From positions 43,917,213 through 43,981,212 of the forward strand of contig NC_065531.1 in NCBI RefSeq assembly GCF_020184175.1: a DNA stretch of 64,000 bases, in the 5' to 3' direction. A program made the translations under genes and the position numbers. The notes beneath the pieces were generated by a model. That model did no database searches. It saw only the letters and a list, made by a program, of their open reading frames with translations, and was not told the origin of the DNA. The DNA is from Aphis gossypii. Taxonomy: Eukaryota > Arthropoda > Insecta > Hemiptera > Aphididae. Below are positions 27,751 through 39,980 of this stretch, piece after piece; positions within the stretch are counted from its first letter, which is position 1; every line of letters begins with the position of its first letter.

Positions 27751-28605
27751 TTGTATATCGTGTATGATATTATAATAAATCTAATCTATATAAACCAAAC
27801 ACTTTAAATTTAGTGCTAAAAACTGTACAATAATTAATTCGACAATAAATTAGAATGATTGCTCAAACCACAATATTATTATCTGGCAGACAACGTGAAC
27901 GATAATTTAAAGTTATCAATGTCTAGGCAGGCTGTCAAAATTTAGGGATTCCATCCATCTCCACAACTGACTAGTTAATAAATCAGTTTACAGCAAAATT
28001 AAATTACGTGCTTGGTATGTAAGCGCTGTAATACGGTTAAACACCGCGACAGGGTATGATTGGGAAGGCGAAGGGAAAACGGGTAGACTCGGTGGCCAAG
28101 CAAAACGAATAAAAAAAAAAAAAAAAATTAATATAAAAAAAAGGAGAGAACTTTAGCGAATACCCACGAGTTGTCCAGCCATGGTAAAATCTTGCGGAAC
28201 ACAATTATAATGGCGACGGATGAGGACGTTTTCTGAATTTAAATTGTTTACAATACAATATACATAATATTATACCCGTTTTCTAAATTGATAAACCCAC
28301 ACTATTCAGTTAAGTCTGATTGTTTTACACGTGTAATTACTATTTGGCATAATTATTAGATTATTCTCACACGCATTTGGAGGTAAAACATATAAAAATA
28401 TTATAGTATTAATTGTTCTTAAAAATATCTATTAAGTACATTATTTTAATAATATTTAATGAATAAACTGAACCTCAAAGTATAGCTGTATAGGTATAAA
28501 ATTATATGTTTATACTAATGTGTACGCACAGAAAACAATTGTATGGTTTCCACCACAAACATAATAAACTGTTTGAATGGCTTACATTATAAATAACATA
28601 TTGCA

Positions 28606-28628
28606 TTTTTTTTTTTTTTTTTTTTTTT
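28606..28628. repeat. T23 homopolymer
   Basis: Uninterrupted run of 23 T, the longest homopolymer noticed in the window. Could be the A-tail of a minus-strand retroposed copy, but no copy is recognisable beside it. Confidence 0.95.
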
Positions 28629-29252
28629 AATTATAAATATTATAAAATAGCATGGTAAAATGGTATGTTCAAATTTTAACGACCTGAGCATTTTAAAATT
28701 TTATATTGATGATGTGAAAAAAGTTTTATAGTATTTTCTATTTTACCTCATCAAAATATATTCCCTTAATCTTATTTACATTAAAGATAGTATAACGAGA
28801 AACGGACACGTTATTAAAAGTTTTTGAACCTTTGCATTTCAAAATATTATAACATTTTATTGATTTAACTTCAATCAACTAATAATTAGAGTGATAAAAA
28901 TTGAAAATGATAACAATGTAATATAAATTGAAGACGTCATATCCACATGTATTGTTTCAGTTTTATTAAACGCACAACAAGATTTAGAATTTCAAAACAC
29001 TCATGTCTTTTTTATAAGAACAAAAAGTTTTATCGAGGCTCTAAATTATACGTTTACCTTTGAATTTTATAATAGAACAATAATTGGTGTTAAAAATACT
29101 GTGCAAGTATACAACTGAATTGAGCCAAGTCTTGAGCAATTTGTAGCTCTGCTCGTAAATGTATTTTTTAAAAAAAAATCGTTAATTTTAAACGATAGAT
29201 GCATTAAATGCAAAAAAAACAAATAAAATAGTTAAAATAGTGTATTTTATGC

Positions 29253-29297
29253 AGCTAATAATATTATATATTCATTATATATTTAATATTATTAGCT
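29253..29297. repeat. 14-bp inverted repeat, AT-rich hairpin
   Basis: AGCTAATAATATTA at 29253-29266 is perfectly complementary to TAATATTATTAGCT at 29284-29297, with a 17-nt AT spacer. It lies just past the AATAAA downstream of the minus-strand small ORF. It could form a hairpin or cruciform; no function is shown. Confidence 0.7.
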
Positions 29298-29399
29298 AAT
29301 TATTGTTAAAATAATGTTTTCTATGCACATGGTCACCAAAGTATTGGTTCGTTTATTGGAAAAATTAAATTGAATATTTAACAATACGAAAAGCTTAAA

Positions 29400-29594
29400 C
29401 TATGCGCCGCAACAAAAAAAACGCCTGAAAAATCTTTTTATGCACTTACATAGTGATCGGCGTTTTGGTTTATCCTTTCCAACGGCTAAACGATCACTTT
29501 CAACTCCGAGTTTTTTTTGTACACACGCTTCTTCGGTCGCTATTACTGAAGAATGTGGTGACTTTGTTGCGAATTCATAATTTCCGAATGCCAT
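29400..29594 (-). CDS. Small coding-like ORF with basic, cysteine-rich C-terminus
   Basis: Not recognised. Reading from the ATG at 29594 gives 64 residues starting MAFGNYEFATKS and ending in the tail RRSLCKCIKRFFRRFFCCGA. The ATG context is CAAACATGGC, close to the insect start consensus. GC content and amino-acid mix look coding, unlike the AT-driven K/N/I/Y frames nearby. The frame stays open for 39 more codons upstream to a TAA, so the ORF may be a 3' exon instead; a TTATTGCAG acceptor-like site would start such an exon at 29651. An AATAAA lies on the same strand at 29357-29352, 43 bp past the stop. The tail has four cysteines among basic and aromatic residues, which suggests a palmitoylated or amphipathic membrane-binding segment, or a cationic peptide. 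That is inference. No membrane span or signal peptide is seen. Confidence 0.45.
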   Translation of the reverse strand: MAFGNYEFATKSPHSSVIATEEACVQKKLGVESDRLAVGKDKPKRRSLCKCIKRFFRRFFCCGA

Positions 29595-29767
29595 GTTTGA
29601 CAAGGATTGGGTCTTCCTGAAGGAACTCGGTTTTTCGATAGTGAATTCATGCTGCAATAATGTGTGAGATTCGGACACGAGCTCTACATTAAGTCCAGGT
29701 GTTTTAAACAATTAACATTTATGGCTTGAGACATATTCTATTTACTATATATTGATTGAGAAGTATA

Positions 29768-30028
29768 CGGTAGAACGTTCAGAATAGTAATGACAAAATA
29801 TTTGTCTAGCAAAGATGAATAAATATATTATAACTCCGGAAAATCATTTCCTTGACGTCAACATTTCTATTGTTTTTATGGCGAAAATAAATTTATATCA
29901 AAATATATAGAAAAATATGATTAAAAACTGTGTATATCAGAATTTGCACCTAGCGCTCAAAGCCAAGGTATTCCTAAGAGTTATCGAAAATTCAACTTTT
30001 AGAAGTTGGAGTTATCGAGGTTCCACTG
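29768..30028. mobile_element. pogo/Tigger-like MITE (about 261 bp)
   Basis: The right end reads GAGTTATCGAGGTTCCACTG followed by TA, which matches the classic pogo/Tigger terminal style (CAGTGGAACCTCGATAACTC on the other strand). The left end, CGGTAGAAC preceded by TA, is a diverged counterpart. A second GAGTTATCGA copy lies inside the right arm, at about 29979. TA on both sides fits the TA target duplication of this superfamily. There is no transposase frame, so it is non-autonomous. The right end is firm and the left end less so. Confidence 0.55.
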
Positions 30029-30303
30029 TATTTGTTTTTCTTTTAATTCTATACAAGCAAAATAAAACTAACAATCATTAATGTTATAATCACCATAAAA
30101 ATTATAATTGACTATAATAATTAAAAGCAAGTTGTATACAATAATAATTGTTTAAGTGTATATCCGTGGTATTACTATAATAGTATATACTAAGCGTTAT
30201 CAGTTTTTGAAAAGTTTTTTGAAACAACAAACAATCTAGCTATTAACCTTTTATATACGGTGCGTATTTAATTGTCTAACTCCATTACGGGAATACATGA
30301 TAA

Positions 30304-30663
30304 AAGACAACTTGTAATGAGAAACGTTTTAGTGATTACTTTAGCTTAGCCGGCTGGCTGGCTGGCTGGCTGGCTGGCAATCATGAAACCCGAATAACGG
30401 CGACGGCAGGCGTGAAAGCGTTTTATGTACAAAAGGAAGTCTTTGCGTTCCTAAAAGTGTTATACATCGATGTAGACCCAAAATTCACTTAAAAAGTCAT
30501 TAGTTATCGAGCTGCTCAGCTTGCCCAACGACTACAATCAAAAGGGATAAAATGCTTCGTGGACGAAAGCGCATTCGAATGGCGCTTAACAGTTTACGGA
30601 ACCTTTTCACCGCTGAGAAAACTTTTCGAGTTTAAACCACCAAACGCCATGGGAATTAAATAA
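30304..30663 (+). pseudogene. Possible decayed coding segment, interrupted by one stop
   Basis: In one + frame, 62 open codons (30304-30489) and 56 open codons (30493-30660) are separated by a single TAA at 30490-30492. The second half has a protein-like make-up: SYRAAQLAQRLQSKGIKCFV, then DESAFEWRLTVYGTFSPLRK, ending NAMGIK and a stop. The first half includes the GGCT array, which translates as G-W-L-A repeats, then GVKAFYVQKEVFAFLKVLYI. The GC content of the block is clearly above its flanks. I recognise no family. Alternatives are a conserved non-coding element or chance openness caused by higher GC. No start codon or splice pair is convincing. Confidence 0.2.
30352..30378. repeat. (GGCT)n microsatellite
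   Basis: Six perfect GGCT units plus GGC. A GC-only-rich tetranucleotide array is unusual in this AT-rich window. It sits at the left of the GC-raised block at 30340-30660. Confidence 0.97.
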
Positions 30664-30700
30664 AACGTTCTTGATGAATTTTCGAACCTATTTTTATCTC

Positions 30701-33700
30701 TTCTGTAATACAAGCATATTGTACTACTCTCAGTAAGTAAGTGTATTTAGCTTTAAATTTATGTTTACTCGTGTATGACTTATAGTGCATCTTTTTTTAA
30801 CTGAAAATTGGCTACCTAACAAAATATACAAACAGTGTCTAAATTATACTAAATACTTGCACAATTAATAATATAAACATATTAACTTGTGCAGTAATCG
30901 TTTCTCACTCAATTAATGTACACAATTTTAATGATTCAGTCCAATAAAACTCAATATGCTTGATCAACCTAAACACGCTATTTTTTCAAAAAACCACTAG
31001 TAAAACATATAATATTGTTTTAAGATTAAAATATCATGAATAATTAAAAATATTTTAATAAAACTTACTGGGAATCCATATCCAAACTTACAATTAATAT
31101 AATTTAAAATTTTTTAATTGAAAAATAAGTATAACTGTATGATAAGTTACCTATATAATATAATATATTAACATATTTTTATATTCTAAAATCTAGAATC
31201 CAAATGAAACGATTTATTTATTTTTTGTATGTGTATGCGTAGACATTTTTTATAATAGAAAAATTCTTCGATTTTTAACTTCAATAAAAAAAATATTTGC
31301 TTCTGGTAACAAATTGGTACTTAGGAATTAGTAAAAAGTAAAAAATGTTCTCCATATTTCTTAATAATCGGAAAAAATGCAATACTTATACAATATTAAC
31401 TTTTACAAAATCGATAACATATAATGTAATATAAGATCCCATAGTTTTTTCTTGCAGCAACATAACAAAATATGAATAATACATATTATGCACAATTATT
31501 TTTATAGACACTTCAAGTTCAAGTTTATGTTAAACTAAACATTGAAATGTAAAATAATGGTTTTAGATAGTTTTGTTATGGTTCAAAAATTATTATATGT
31601 AGATACTTGAAACTTTTTATCATTAAGTATTATTTACCATAAATGATGCTAATCTCAAAATATTTAGACAATATTGTATGTTCTTTATACCACATTGCCA
31701 CGAATCTATATTTTACACAATTAGGTACTTTATACGCCGTACTCTGATACAGCCTTATAAGTTATAAGTCATTAATAACAATAATAAATTATGTTATATT
31801 AAAAAAATAATTATTATATAGTATAAAATGATTCGCTAATAACTGACTAATTTTAAGAGAGTAATATATACTTAGAGGTTTTATATAAGTTTCACTGTTT
31901 ACATATAAATGATTTATCATCAAATTTATATTTTACACATCCATAACAATGACTTAACTACTATAAGAAGTGGTTTTTAATAGTGAAAGCACCTCACCAT
32001 TGACCTGTGTAAAAATGTAATTACATATTAACTTAAATTACCATAAAAAAAATAAAACGTTTATTATATACCTATACATTTATTTATTAAAAATTAAAAC
32101 TCATAAAAACTTTAAAAAAAACTTATTTTATCAATAACTTATTAACAGTTAAAAGTTCAATAAAAATTAATTAATTTTCTCAGAATAAAGTACTAGAACT
32201 AGACTGACATTGATACTTGAAATTTTGAAACTTAAATAAAATTTCTTTAAAATAATTGGTTAAATAAAAATCAGAAACTAAATGATTGTCCTACCTTACT
32301 CAATACTGACTTATGAGTACAAATAATATGCGATATAATATTATACTGATAACTATAAAATAACGTTTTACTATGAATGCTAGGAGCTTATCATATCATA
32401 ATATAACTAACAGAAAGATAAATTACTAGTTGTAATATTACTATAATACCTACTATATTATATTATATTTATATAAATATAAGAATATCTTTAATAACAA
32501 ACATTGACACACTATCTCTGCTAAAAATCATATTGATATGATGTATAACTTAATTTATCATTGAATTAAAATCCATTACATTGACTTACTATCGTATACT
32601 CAATGATTAGATACACTCAACACTTACTATAGATCAGACCAACTTCTTCGGTCTTAATTTATAATATGTATTTATGTTGTTATAGATATAAGATAAAAGC
32701 TACAGATTTTAAATTATTTTATGCGACGCATTAACATTAAATATTCAGATGACTATTATATTCAATGTATGAATACAAATCATTTCTAATGTAAATTACA
32801 ATAATTAAAAAAATTATCAATATAATAGATACAATAAAATCATTAAATATTTTTAATTAAAGAAAAAACTTAAAAAATAATAATAGTGTTATTTGTATCT
32901 CTTATTAAATCGTGATAGATGAATGTTTACAAACAAAATACAATATACTATTTAATACGACAAATGTATTAATATATATTTTATACTTATTTATTTAAAG
33001 TTTAGCTATTTTATAGACTGTAAAAATGTTAAGATTCATCCTTATAAGAAATTGTCCTTTATATTTTATTCTAAAATAAATCTCTTTCAGCGCTGTTTAT
33101 AGTTAATAGTTTTATGAGATCATCTCTTCACTTCTTTTATCTCTATAAATGATTGATGAGACTTGTTACAGCAGATTTTTGACGAATAAAGTATGTTCAA
33201 ACAACAATTTTTCAAGTGGTTTTTTTCTAGTAATTACTATATTAGTATCTTCAGAACATAAAAAAGAAAGACATCTTATTTTGTTTACATTATACATAAT
33301 ATTTAATACTTATATAACTTTAACAAATTATTTTGATCGTTATTCGAAATTAATACAATTTTACATTGGCTAGAAGAGTTTGTATTGGAAAATTGGAAAA
33401 AGTTTTAATATATTTCTATGTATACTGTCTTGCCAGTTAGGCATATTGGCTTTAAATATAGCGTAGTATACAATAAACTCAAAGTAAAACTTTTATGTTG
33501 CAAAGACTTGTATATGCCATTTCAAACTTTAATTTCTCCTAGATTTTTAAGCAAAAAAAAAATTATGTTACGTATAACTAATACACATTTTAACCAATTA
33601 ATTCAATTAACTATGTAAAAGTTAATTAGTATGAGTATAATAGTTTTAGAATCAAGTATTTTATATTAATTATAATATTTTAAGTTAAGTATAAATTATT

Positions 33701-36700
33701 TTATATTTGTATGTAATTATAAGTGAGGGATCAATAATTACTATTAGTGAAATTTGAAATACATGAATGTTAATCAACAGAACAAAACCGTATTCTTAAA
33801 TATAAGGTAAACAAAATATTTAAAATATAAATTAGGTACAAAAACGAAATATATTATATCATATGATAATCAGGTACTTAGGAAAGTACTAAAAAATCTA
33901 AATAGTGTTATAATCGATTGTTTTACGCGTATAATACTAAATTTAATAAAACCAATAGTTTTTTTAAAAAATATTTGAATTAAAAATCATTCGTTATAAA
34001 AACTTACTTTAGGTATCTTAAAAACTTAAAAAATAATATTAATAATTACATTTTAAGTACTAACTAAAATTAAACTAATATTTATAATTGATTATACAGA
34101 AATTAAAAAAATGTACGACATTGGATTCAGAAACTCCTCTATTACGTATTCAAAATCTCAAAGTGACTCACATAGTCAACGTATCAGTAGAATACCTGGA
34201 ATACTTATTAACTGGAAATTACAATCGTTTCTATGTTTGTCTCTCGAATTTTAAATGCATTTTCACTCTTTTTTTAAAAAATATACCATTTAACAAAATA
34301 TCAAATTAAAACTTAACGGTTCATATCCAACGAAAATGTATTTATTATTCTACATTTTATGAAGTTAAGAAATTCAAATTTTCTTGAAATTACAGTTCAT
34401 TATGTTACAGTAATTCAAAGAACACCATAACTAAAAATTACATAGTAACGATGTATTTCGTTGTAATTTAATCAAATGTACATATACAGTTTATATATAA
34501 ATAAATTAAAAATAAATATATTTTATGTATTATTTATATATATTAAAACAGTATTATAATAATACTGTCTTATACTTATTTTTTTTTATAGTAATTAAAC
34601 GAATGAAATGAAAATATTCAAAATTTATATAATTATTAGTAAAACGTTTTTAATTGTAAATCTGATATGTAAAATACGAGAAAATAATTATTGTATATGG
34701 GAAAATCGATATTATGTAATGCACCGGCTAATTAATTTTTTCAGTATATGTCTACAATTTTATTTCTTAAATCCATACAAAGAGGTTATAGTAAATTAGT
34801 AACCAAGAACCTAACACGTATATACAGACATATAGCTAATTACGTAGGTGCTTCGTGTTTCAGACTAAACGTGAACAACCTCTGTTTCTCTTCAATGGCG
34901 TAATTGGAGTGTTGCAAATGTAACACTTGCCACACAACAATATTTGTATGTGGGCTAAAAATATTGTTTTACATATTTAATATTTTAAATATGAGTTATG
35001 CTTTTTAACATGTTATTAATCTAAATAATTTTACTATAATAGATCCACCTGTATAATATTATTTATATTATAAATTCTGAAAATAAATTTTAGCTTTTAG
35101 TTTAATAATAATTTGTTGAAAATTATTTTAAAAAATTGGAGACACTTTTACACACATTTTTTCATATTAGAAAAAAATTAAGATATTGAGGGGAAATAAA
35201 TATCAATTATGGCATAAAATATAAATTGAAACACTAAAAATATGAACGAAATTACACCATTATAATCCACTTTATAATCTATACTTAGATCAAATATTAG
35301 TGTAAATTGACATCAAATGTAAATATTTCAACGAATATAACATAACTTTTGTTATTATCAATTACTAAAATATGTTCAAATCAAAAATACAAAGCTGTTT
35401 TTGAACTAACCGTTTGACTCTAATGCAAATACCAATTATTATTTATTATTTGAATTGGCAGAGTTTAACAATTTGACATTTTTTTTATTTTCGATGAATT
35501 ATGTAACTATAATAATATAAATACATAGTGTATCCCAATTATTAATATAAGTAGTATATTTTTAACTATTATAATTTAATTTAGTTTAACTCTACCGCAA
35601 AGATATCTAATATACTACTTTTAACGATTTCTTAAAATAAAAAATATAAATATAAAATGTTTCTTAGCTGTTTTCTGAAACATAGAAAGTTGTTAAGTTT
35701 AAAATTGTATAAACTATAGTTTTATTTCCATATTAATGGATAATACAAAAGGATAAGAAATATTATGCATGTTTGAGAGTTTGGAACCAGCTGTTCTAAA
35801 CTACCTATATATAATATTTCATCGTAATTTAAAAAAGGATATGAGAATGATTTATGTAATTTCATTAAATCAAAAACAACCATTATAGTATATAATATTA
35901 CACGATACATACATGTATGTCTTAATAGTTATTTTAACTATTTATTAGAATTTATAAATCCAAATTTTTATGATGAATTTATTGATTGCATAATTTTAAG
36001 TACAGTAAAACTATAATATAAAAGTTTCCGATAAGGTGAACAATTTTCAAATCTAATGATGTACTCATAATACAAACAAAGAAAATGTATAAATAAAACT
36101 ATTTATTGTAATACATATTATGCAAAAATTAAAACTTAATAAAAAACTCATTAGTCATTACCCTCAAATATAATTTAAAAATGAATAGATTGTACATCAT
36201 GAAGACTACATTTTTCATACAAGTATATTAAGTAGATAAAACCTGTATCAATGTATAAGTGTATAACATCATACAAAATTAATGAAATTCCAATGTTATG
36301 TCATATTTATGTCAAACAATCATCAATCATAGTTAAATTAAACCAAAAAGATGTTTTATACTCGTAAAACAACGACTCAAAGTTGAAAAAAATAATCTTT
36401 AATGCTCTTAAAATTATGCTCATATTTTACTTATTAGATAGAATATAAATATGAAGGATAAAGTTTTTTCATTTTATTATTCGTTTAAAACTTTCAAATT
36501 AAACATTATAGAGTCGTCTTCAAATTATTATTTACTGTACAAAATATAATAGTTCATAATTAAACGATAATGGATGCCAGAATAAATTGTATAAGCAAAT
36601 GAACATCTATAACGATGAACACGATAGCTTTACATTGTATCCAAAATCAGGGAAAATGTCTTTGAAGTGGAATAATTAATAAACAAAAAATGTATAATAC

Positions 36701-39119
36701 TTCAATAACATAATATACTGAAACGTGAAATACCGAAATATACTGCAATGTAAAATGAAAATAAAAATAAATTTGTGTGATTTTTACAAAAAAAAAATTA
36801 TCATTTCACCCTACACTTTCATAATACTATTAATTATTCAATTAAAAACCTCAATTACTAAAATAACTCGTTAGTCGTAACGCACTTGAACATAATTTAT
36901 TGCAAAAAACAATAATTTATCACCAAACCGCAATTACAAATATTTACGGGTTTGGTTTGAACACAATCTCATAATAAACCATTTTTTTCCTCAAAACAAA
37001 AATTTTTAACCTATTTATTAATATAATTATTATCACTTTTTTTTTAATCCAAAAATAACACTCGCGCAGTTTATTAACATTTTAAAAATTGAGTGCAAAT
37101 AAATGTATTCATAAACCTACATTACAACACAATTTCAACTAAAATCACGATCAAAACTTTTACAATAGGTATTTGTTTATACGGTACATCCTGTATAGGT
37201 ACCGTAAATGTAGAGTTTATATAGCAATATTTTAATATTTAATCATTAGTTCATAATAATTTTAATAAGCGACATTAATTATAGGTACCTACTACAATTT
37301 TCTTCGTTTAAACTCGACCTATTTAAATGCATCGTGGCTTTAATCGTTACTCTTTCTCAAGGGTATACAATACATTATGAAAGATACAACAAAATGAAAC
37401 AGTAACAATATTAATATATATATATAATATATTATGTTATAATAAAGGAAAGGTCTTAGACTCAGGACTAATGGTTTTGTAAGCGGCATGCGTATAATCT
37501 AAACTGTGTTTTCCTTACAAAGTACTGTAATCCTGTCTAAGAGAGGTATAATATTCAAAGTATAATTTGAACTTCGAAGTACCTACCTACAATAAAAGTT
37601 AAAATAAAGCTACAAATTACTTTCTTCGGTATTGCTTTTAGATCAAATACTACAGAATAATGTAATTCTATCACTAAATGATATTTATTATATTACATAC
37701 ATATTAAGTATACTGTATAGACAACAAATATAGATAATAATATGTCGTATACTATATTATATTATACTATCGTTTTATTAAATAAACAAATTATTTTGAC
37801 TTAGAATAATTTCTATACATTATACGTTCTGCCAAATATTTAAAGTTTAAACGAATAAAATATCTTTTATATTAATCAATTAAAAAAACATTTGAACCAT
37901 TTCATGTCTATATTATTATAATTTCTCTCTTGATACTATTTATAAAATCATTAAGTTAGAATTTCCACAACCCTAATCAGCCTAATGAGGCAAACTTTTT
38001 GGATAAGCAAAACAGGTTAATATAATAAACGATTTATTAAAATGAACATTTTTCAAGCTGATTTTATAAAATAAATAAATCTTTCTTCATTTTCACGATT
38101 ATCTTGTTTAAGTATTTACTCTTTACAAAGTATAAAATTGAAAAAAAAAAGTAATGTAATTAATTTTAATGCCCAACACTTCATTTTCAAATTAATAAAA
38201 ATCAATGTAACACGTTAATACTATGTATAATAAATAGGTAACGCATTGAAATCTCTTCTAACAAATAGCGACGACTAGCAATGACCTCCAAATAGCGGAC
38301 ATATTTCTGATAACATATTACAAATTTTTTTTATTTACTGAACCCTCTGAATAATGGACAAAATGTTAATATCGGTATTTAAAGGTTTCACTAAAATATG
38401 ATTAACATAAAAAAACAAACCTAATGTTATTTTGACGTACATAAAATGAAAACGGTAGTTTAGACAAATGATAATTAGGCACATGTGATATTTTGAAGTT
38501 ACTGCACCCATTTAGGCGTGATTAAAAATAATAAATAAACTCTTTAATTACTTATCCTGAATAACTTAGCCAAACACCCTTAAATGCTCTTCAAACTAAT
38601 ACTACACGTGTTTTCAAATGTTTTATACGCATTGACTTACTATTAAAATGACTGTCTATTCACACTGAGCAATAGAATACCAATTTCAAGTAAATTAATA
38701 AATAATTTTGATTTTTTTTCTATGATAACTAACTAGGTTCATATTACTAGTTAAACAGTATTTCTATTTAATATAAAGCATATTATTACACGTGTTGTCT
38801 TGTATTTTTATTTTATTTGTATAATTTTTTAAAAAATTATTCTGAGCCCAAATCTATAAACCTATAGTTATTAATAAATAAATAAAAATAAAGGTACATT
38901 AACATTTAAAAAAAGTCAGTTTGTTTAACAATTTAAAATAAAAAGAGTGATTATTGATTGAAAAGAATAAGTTTGTTTCTCCACAATACTCTATTAAATG
39001 CCATAAAGAATGTTATTAAAATAATAAAATTAATGTATTGTTAAAAGAAATTTTACCATGTACATTGTACATACTTGGTAAATCACCCCGATTTCCTGTA
39101 CAGGAAATCTGTTAATCGG
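30701..39119. other. AT-rich non-coding stretch
   Basis: Over 8 kb with no supported gene; it holds the pogo-like MITE at 38244. TATACAGGATGTACC on the minus strand near 37186-37200 resembles the start of the ACAGRGTG repeat group. Short frames at 33149, 33418, 34088, 34608 and 35910 have AT-driven composition and no supporting context. Confidence 0.65.
38244..38392. mobile_element. pogo/Tigger-like MITE (about 150 bp)
   Basis: The left arm CATTGAAATCTC...AAATAGCGAC, followed by a second ACCTCCAAATAGCGGACAT, is mirrored on the right by CCCTCTGAATAATGGACAAA and TTTAAAGGTTTCAC. The repeated 'CCTCNGAATAGCGGACA' subterminal motif next to a CAGTGAAACC-like tip is typical of pogo/Tigger ends. No open frame. 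Exact boundaries are approximate. Confidence 0.5.
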
Positions 39120-39980
39120 CAAAATACCGTCTTGGTAGGTAGAGAAACACAGAGAGCCGCGAACGGATGATATTACAGTCGTGCAGTGTTTCACAAATAA
39201 AACTATTTCAAAACGGAAATGAATACAAATATAATCTCCGATGTTTGTTTTATTTCCCGTTTAATTTTTACGAAATGAAAATAAAATTACTGCAGTTACA
39301 GTATAATCGTCGAAATAATTATATTATTAATATATATATATATATATATCAAATTTACGAAATTTATCGAAATGTTTTTTTCTGGATGCATTTATGTAAC
39401 CGTCGACCATATTATATATATTTTACACGGAAGAAAAAAGTCACTCTGCGCCAACTTTTCGTAAGTATTGTATGGCATCATACGAAAGTCAAAAAAAGGA
39501 TTCACTATGTCTGACATCATAGTTGTTATTTGGTACCAGCGGCAACGGCCAACTCGGTCGTGTGCGTATACCAGATAATATATACCTCACACTTGCAAGG
39601 GGGTGGTTTTCTTCCGCAGTGTTTCTCCCGGCCGGCCTCGTCGTCGAGTTTTATTATGATAATTACATCGCAAGGTGCGACGTACATTATGTGTTTATAT
39701 AAATTATTATTTGCAACCAAATGATTTATACCGTGTTAGTGCAATGTAATAATTCATCCAGTGATGCCAAGGCCACGCGGAGCTTTAGTAATATAAATGA
39801 AAAAAAAAACCAAAATCATTCTTTACTAATAATATACATACGTCCCCAAACACAGCGAAAAACTTGGCCTCGAGCGAAAGCCGATATATTTCTGTGCGGT
39901 TGTCAAACGCAGTTAAAATCAACCGTTATAGTTAGGTACGTAGCGTGATTGGAACCAACAGCCATGCCACGGCGTTCATA
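39120..39980. promoter_or_regulatory. GC-raised island about 1.7 kb upstream of Beat exon A
   Basis: CpG-containing, GC-raised sequence between AT-rich flanks, the island nearest the 5' side of the first recognised Beat exon. Frames at 39526-39724 are open on both strands and lack ATG starts. TTAG|GTACGTA at about 39935 resembles a donor. No signal peptide ending with a phase-1 donor, which exon A requires, was found. It could be a non-coding exon or intronic enhancer. Confidence 0.25.
39331..39349. repeat. (TA)n run
   Basis: Nineteen bases of alternating TA in AT-rich sequence just left of the 39.4-40 kb GC-raised island. Confidence 0.95.

Larger units (their letters stand above)
23641..29251. 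other. AT-rich non-coding stretch with MITE-like repeats
   Basis: Contains the two inverted-repeat elements at 27.0 and 27.4 kb, the 26.57-kb palindrome and the T23 run (all listed). A small GC-raised spot at about 28010-28230 has no open frame of interest. Overlapping frames at 23642-23955 start in a GT microsatellite and are not convincing. Confidence 0.65.

Noticed and set aside
30500..30664. Minus-strand short frames, one beginning MAFGGLNSKSF, over the GC-raised block
   Set aside because: The shared MAFG start with the ORF at 29.4 kb is only four residues, and the frame stops after 18 codons; treated as coincidence.
39167..39514. 115-codon + frame with an ATG
   Set aside because: The longest frame in the window, but it is dominated by I/Y/N/K and a TA microsatellite. 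It has no signal peptide or phase-1 donor that would fit Beat exon A.
39526..39724. Nearly coincident open frames on both strands
   Set aside because: Both start at TTG rather than ATG and mirror each other, which is typical of chance openness in a GC-raised patch.
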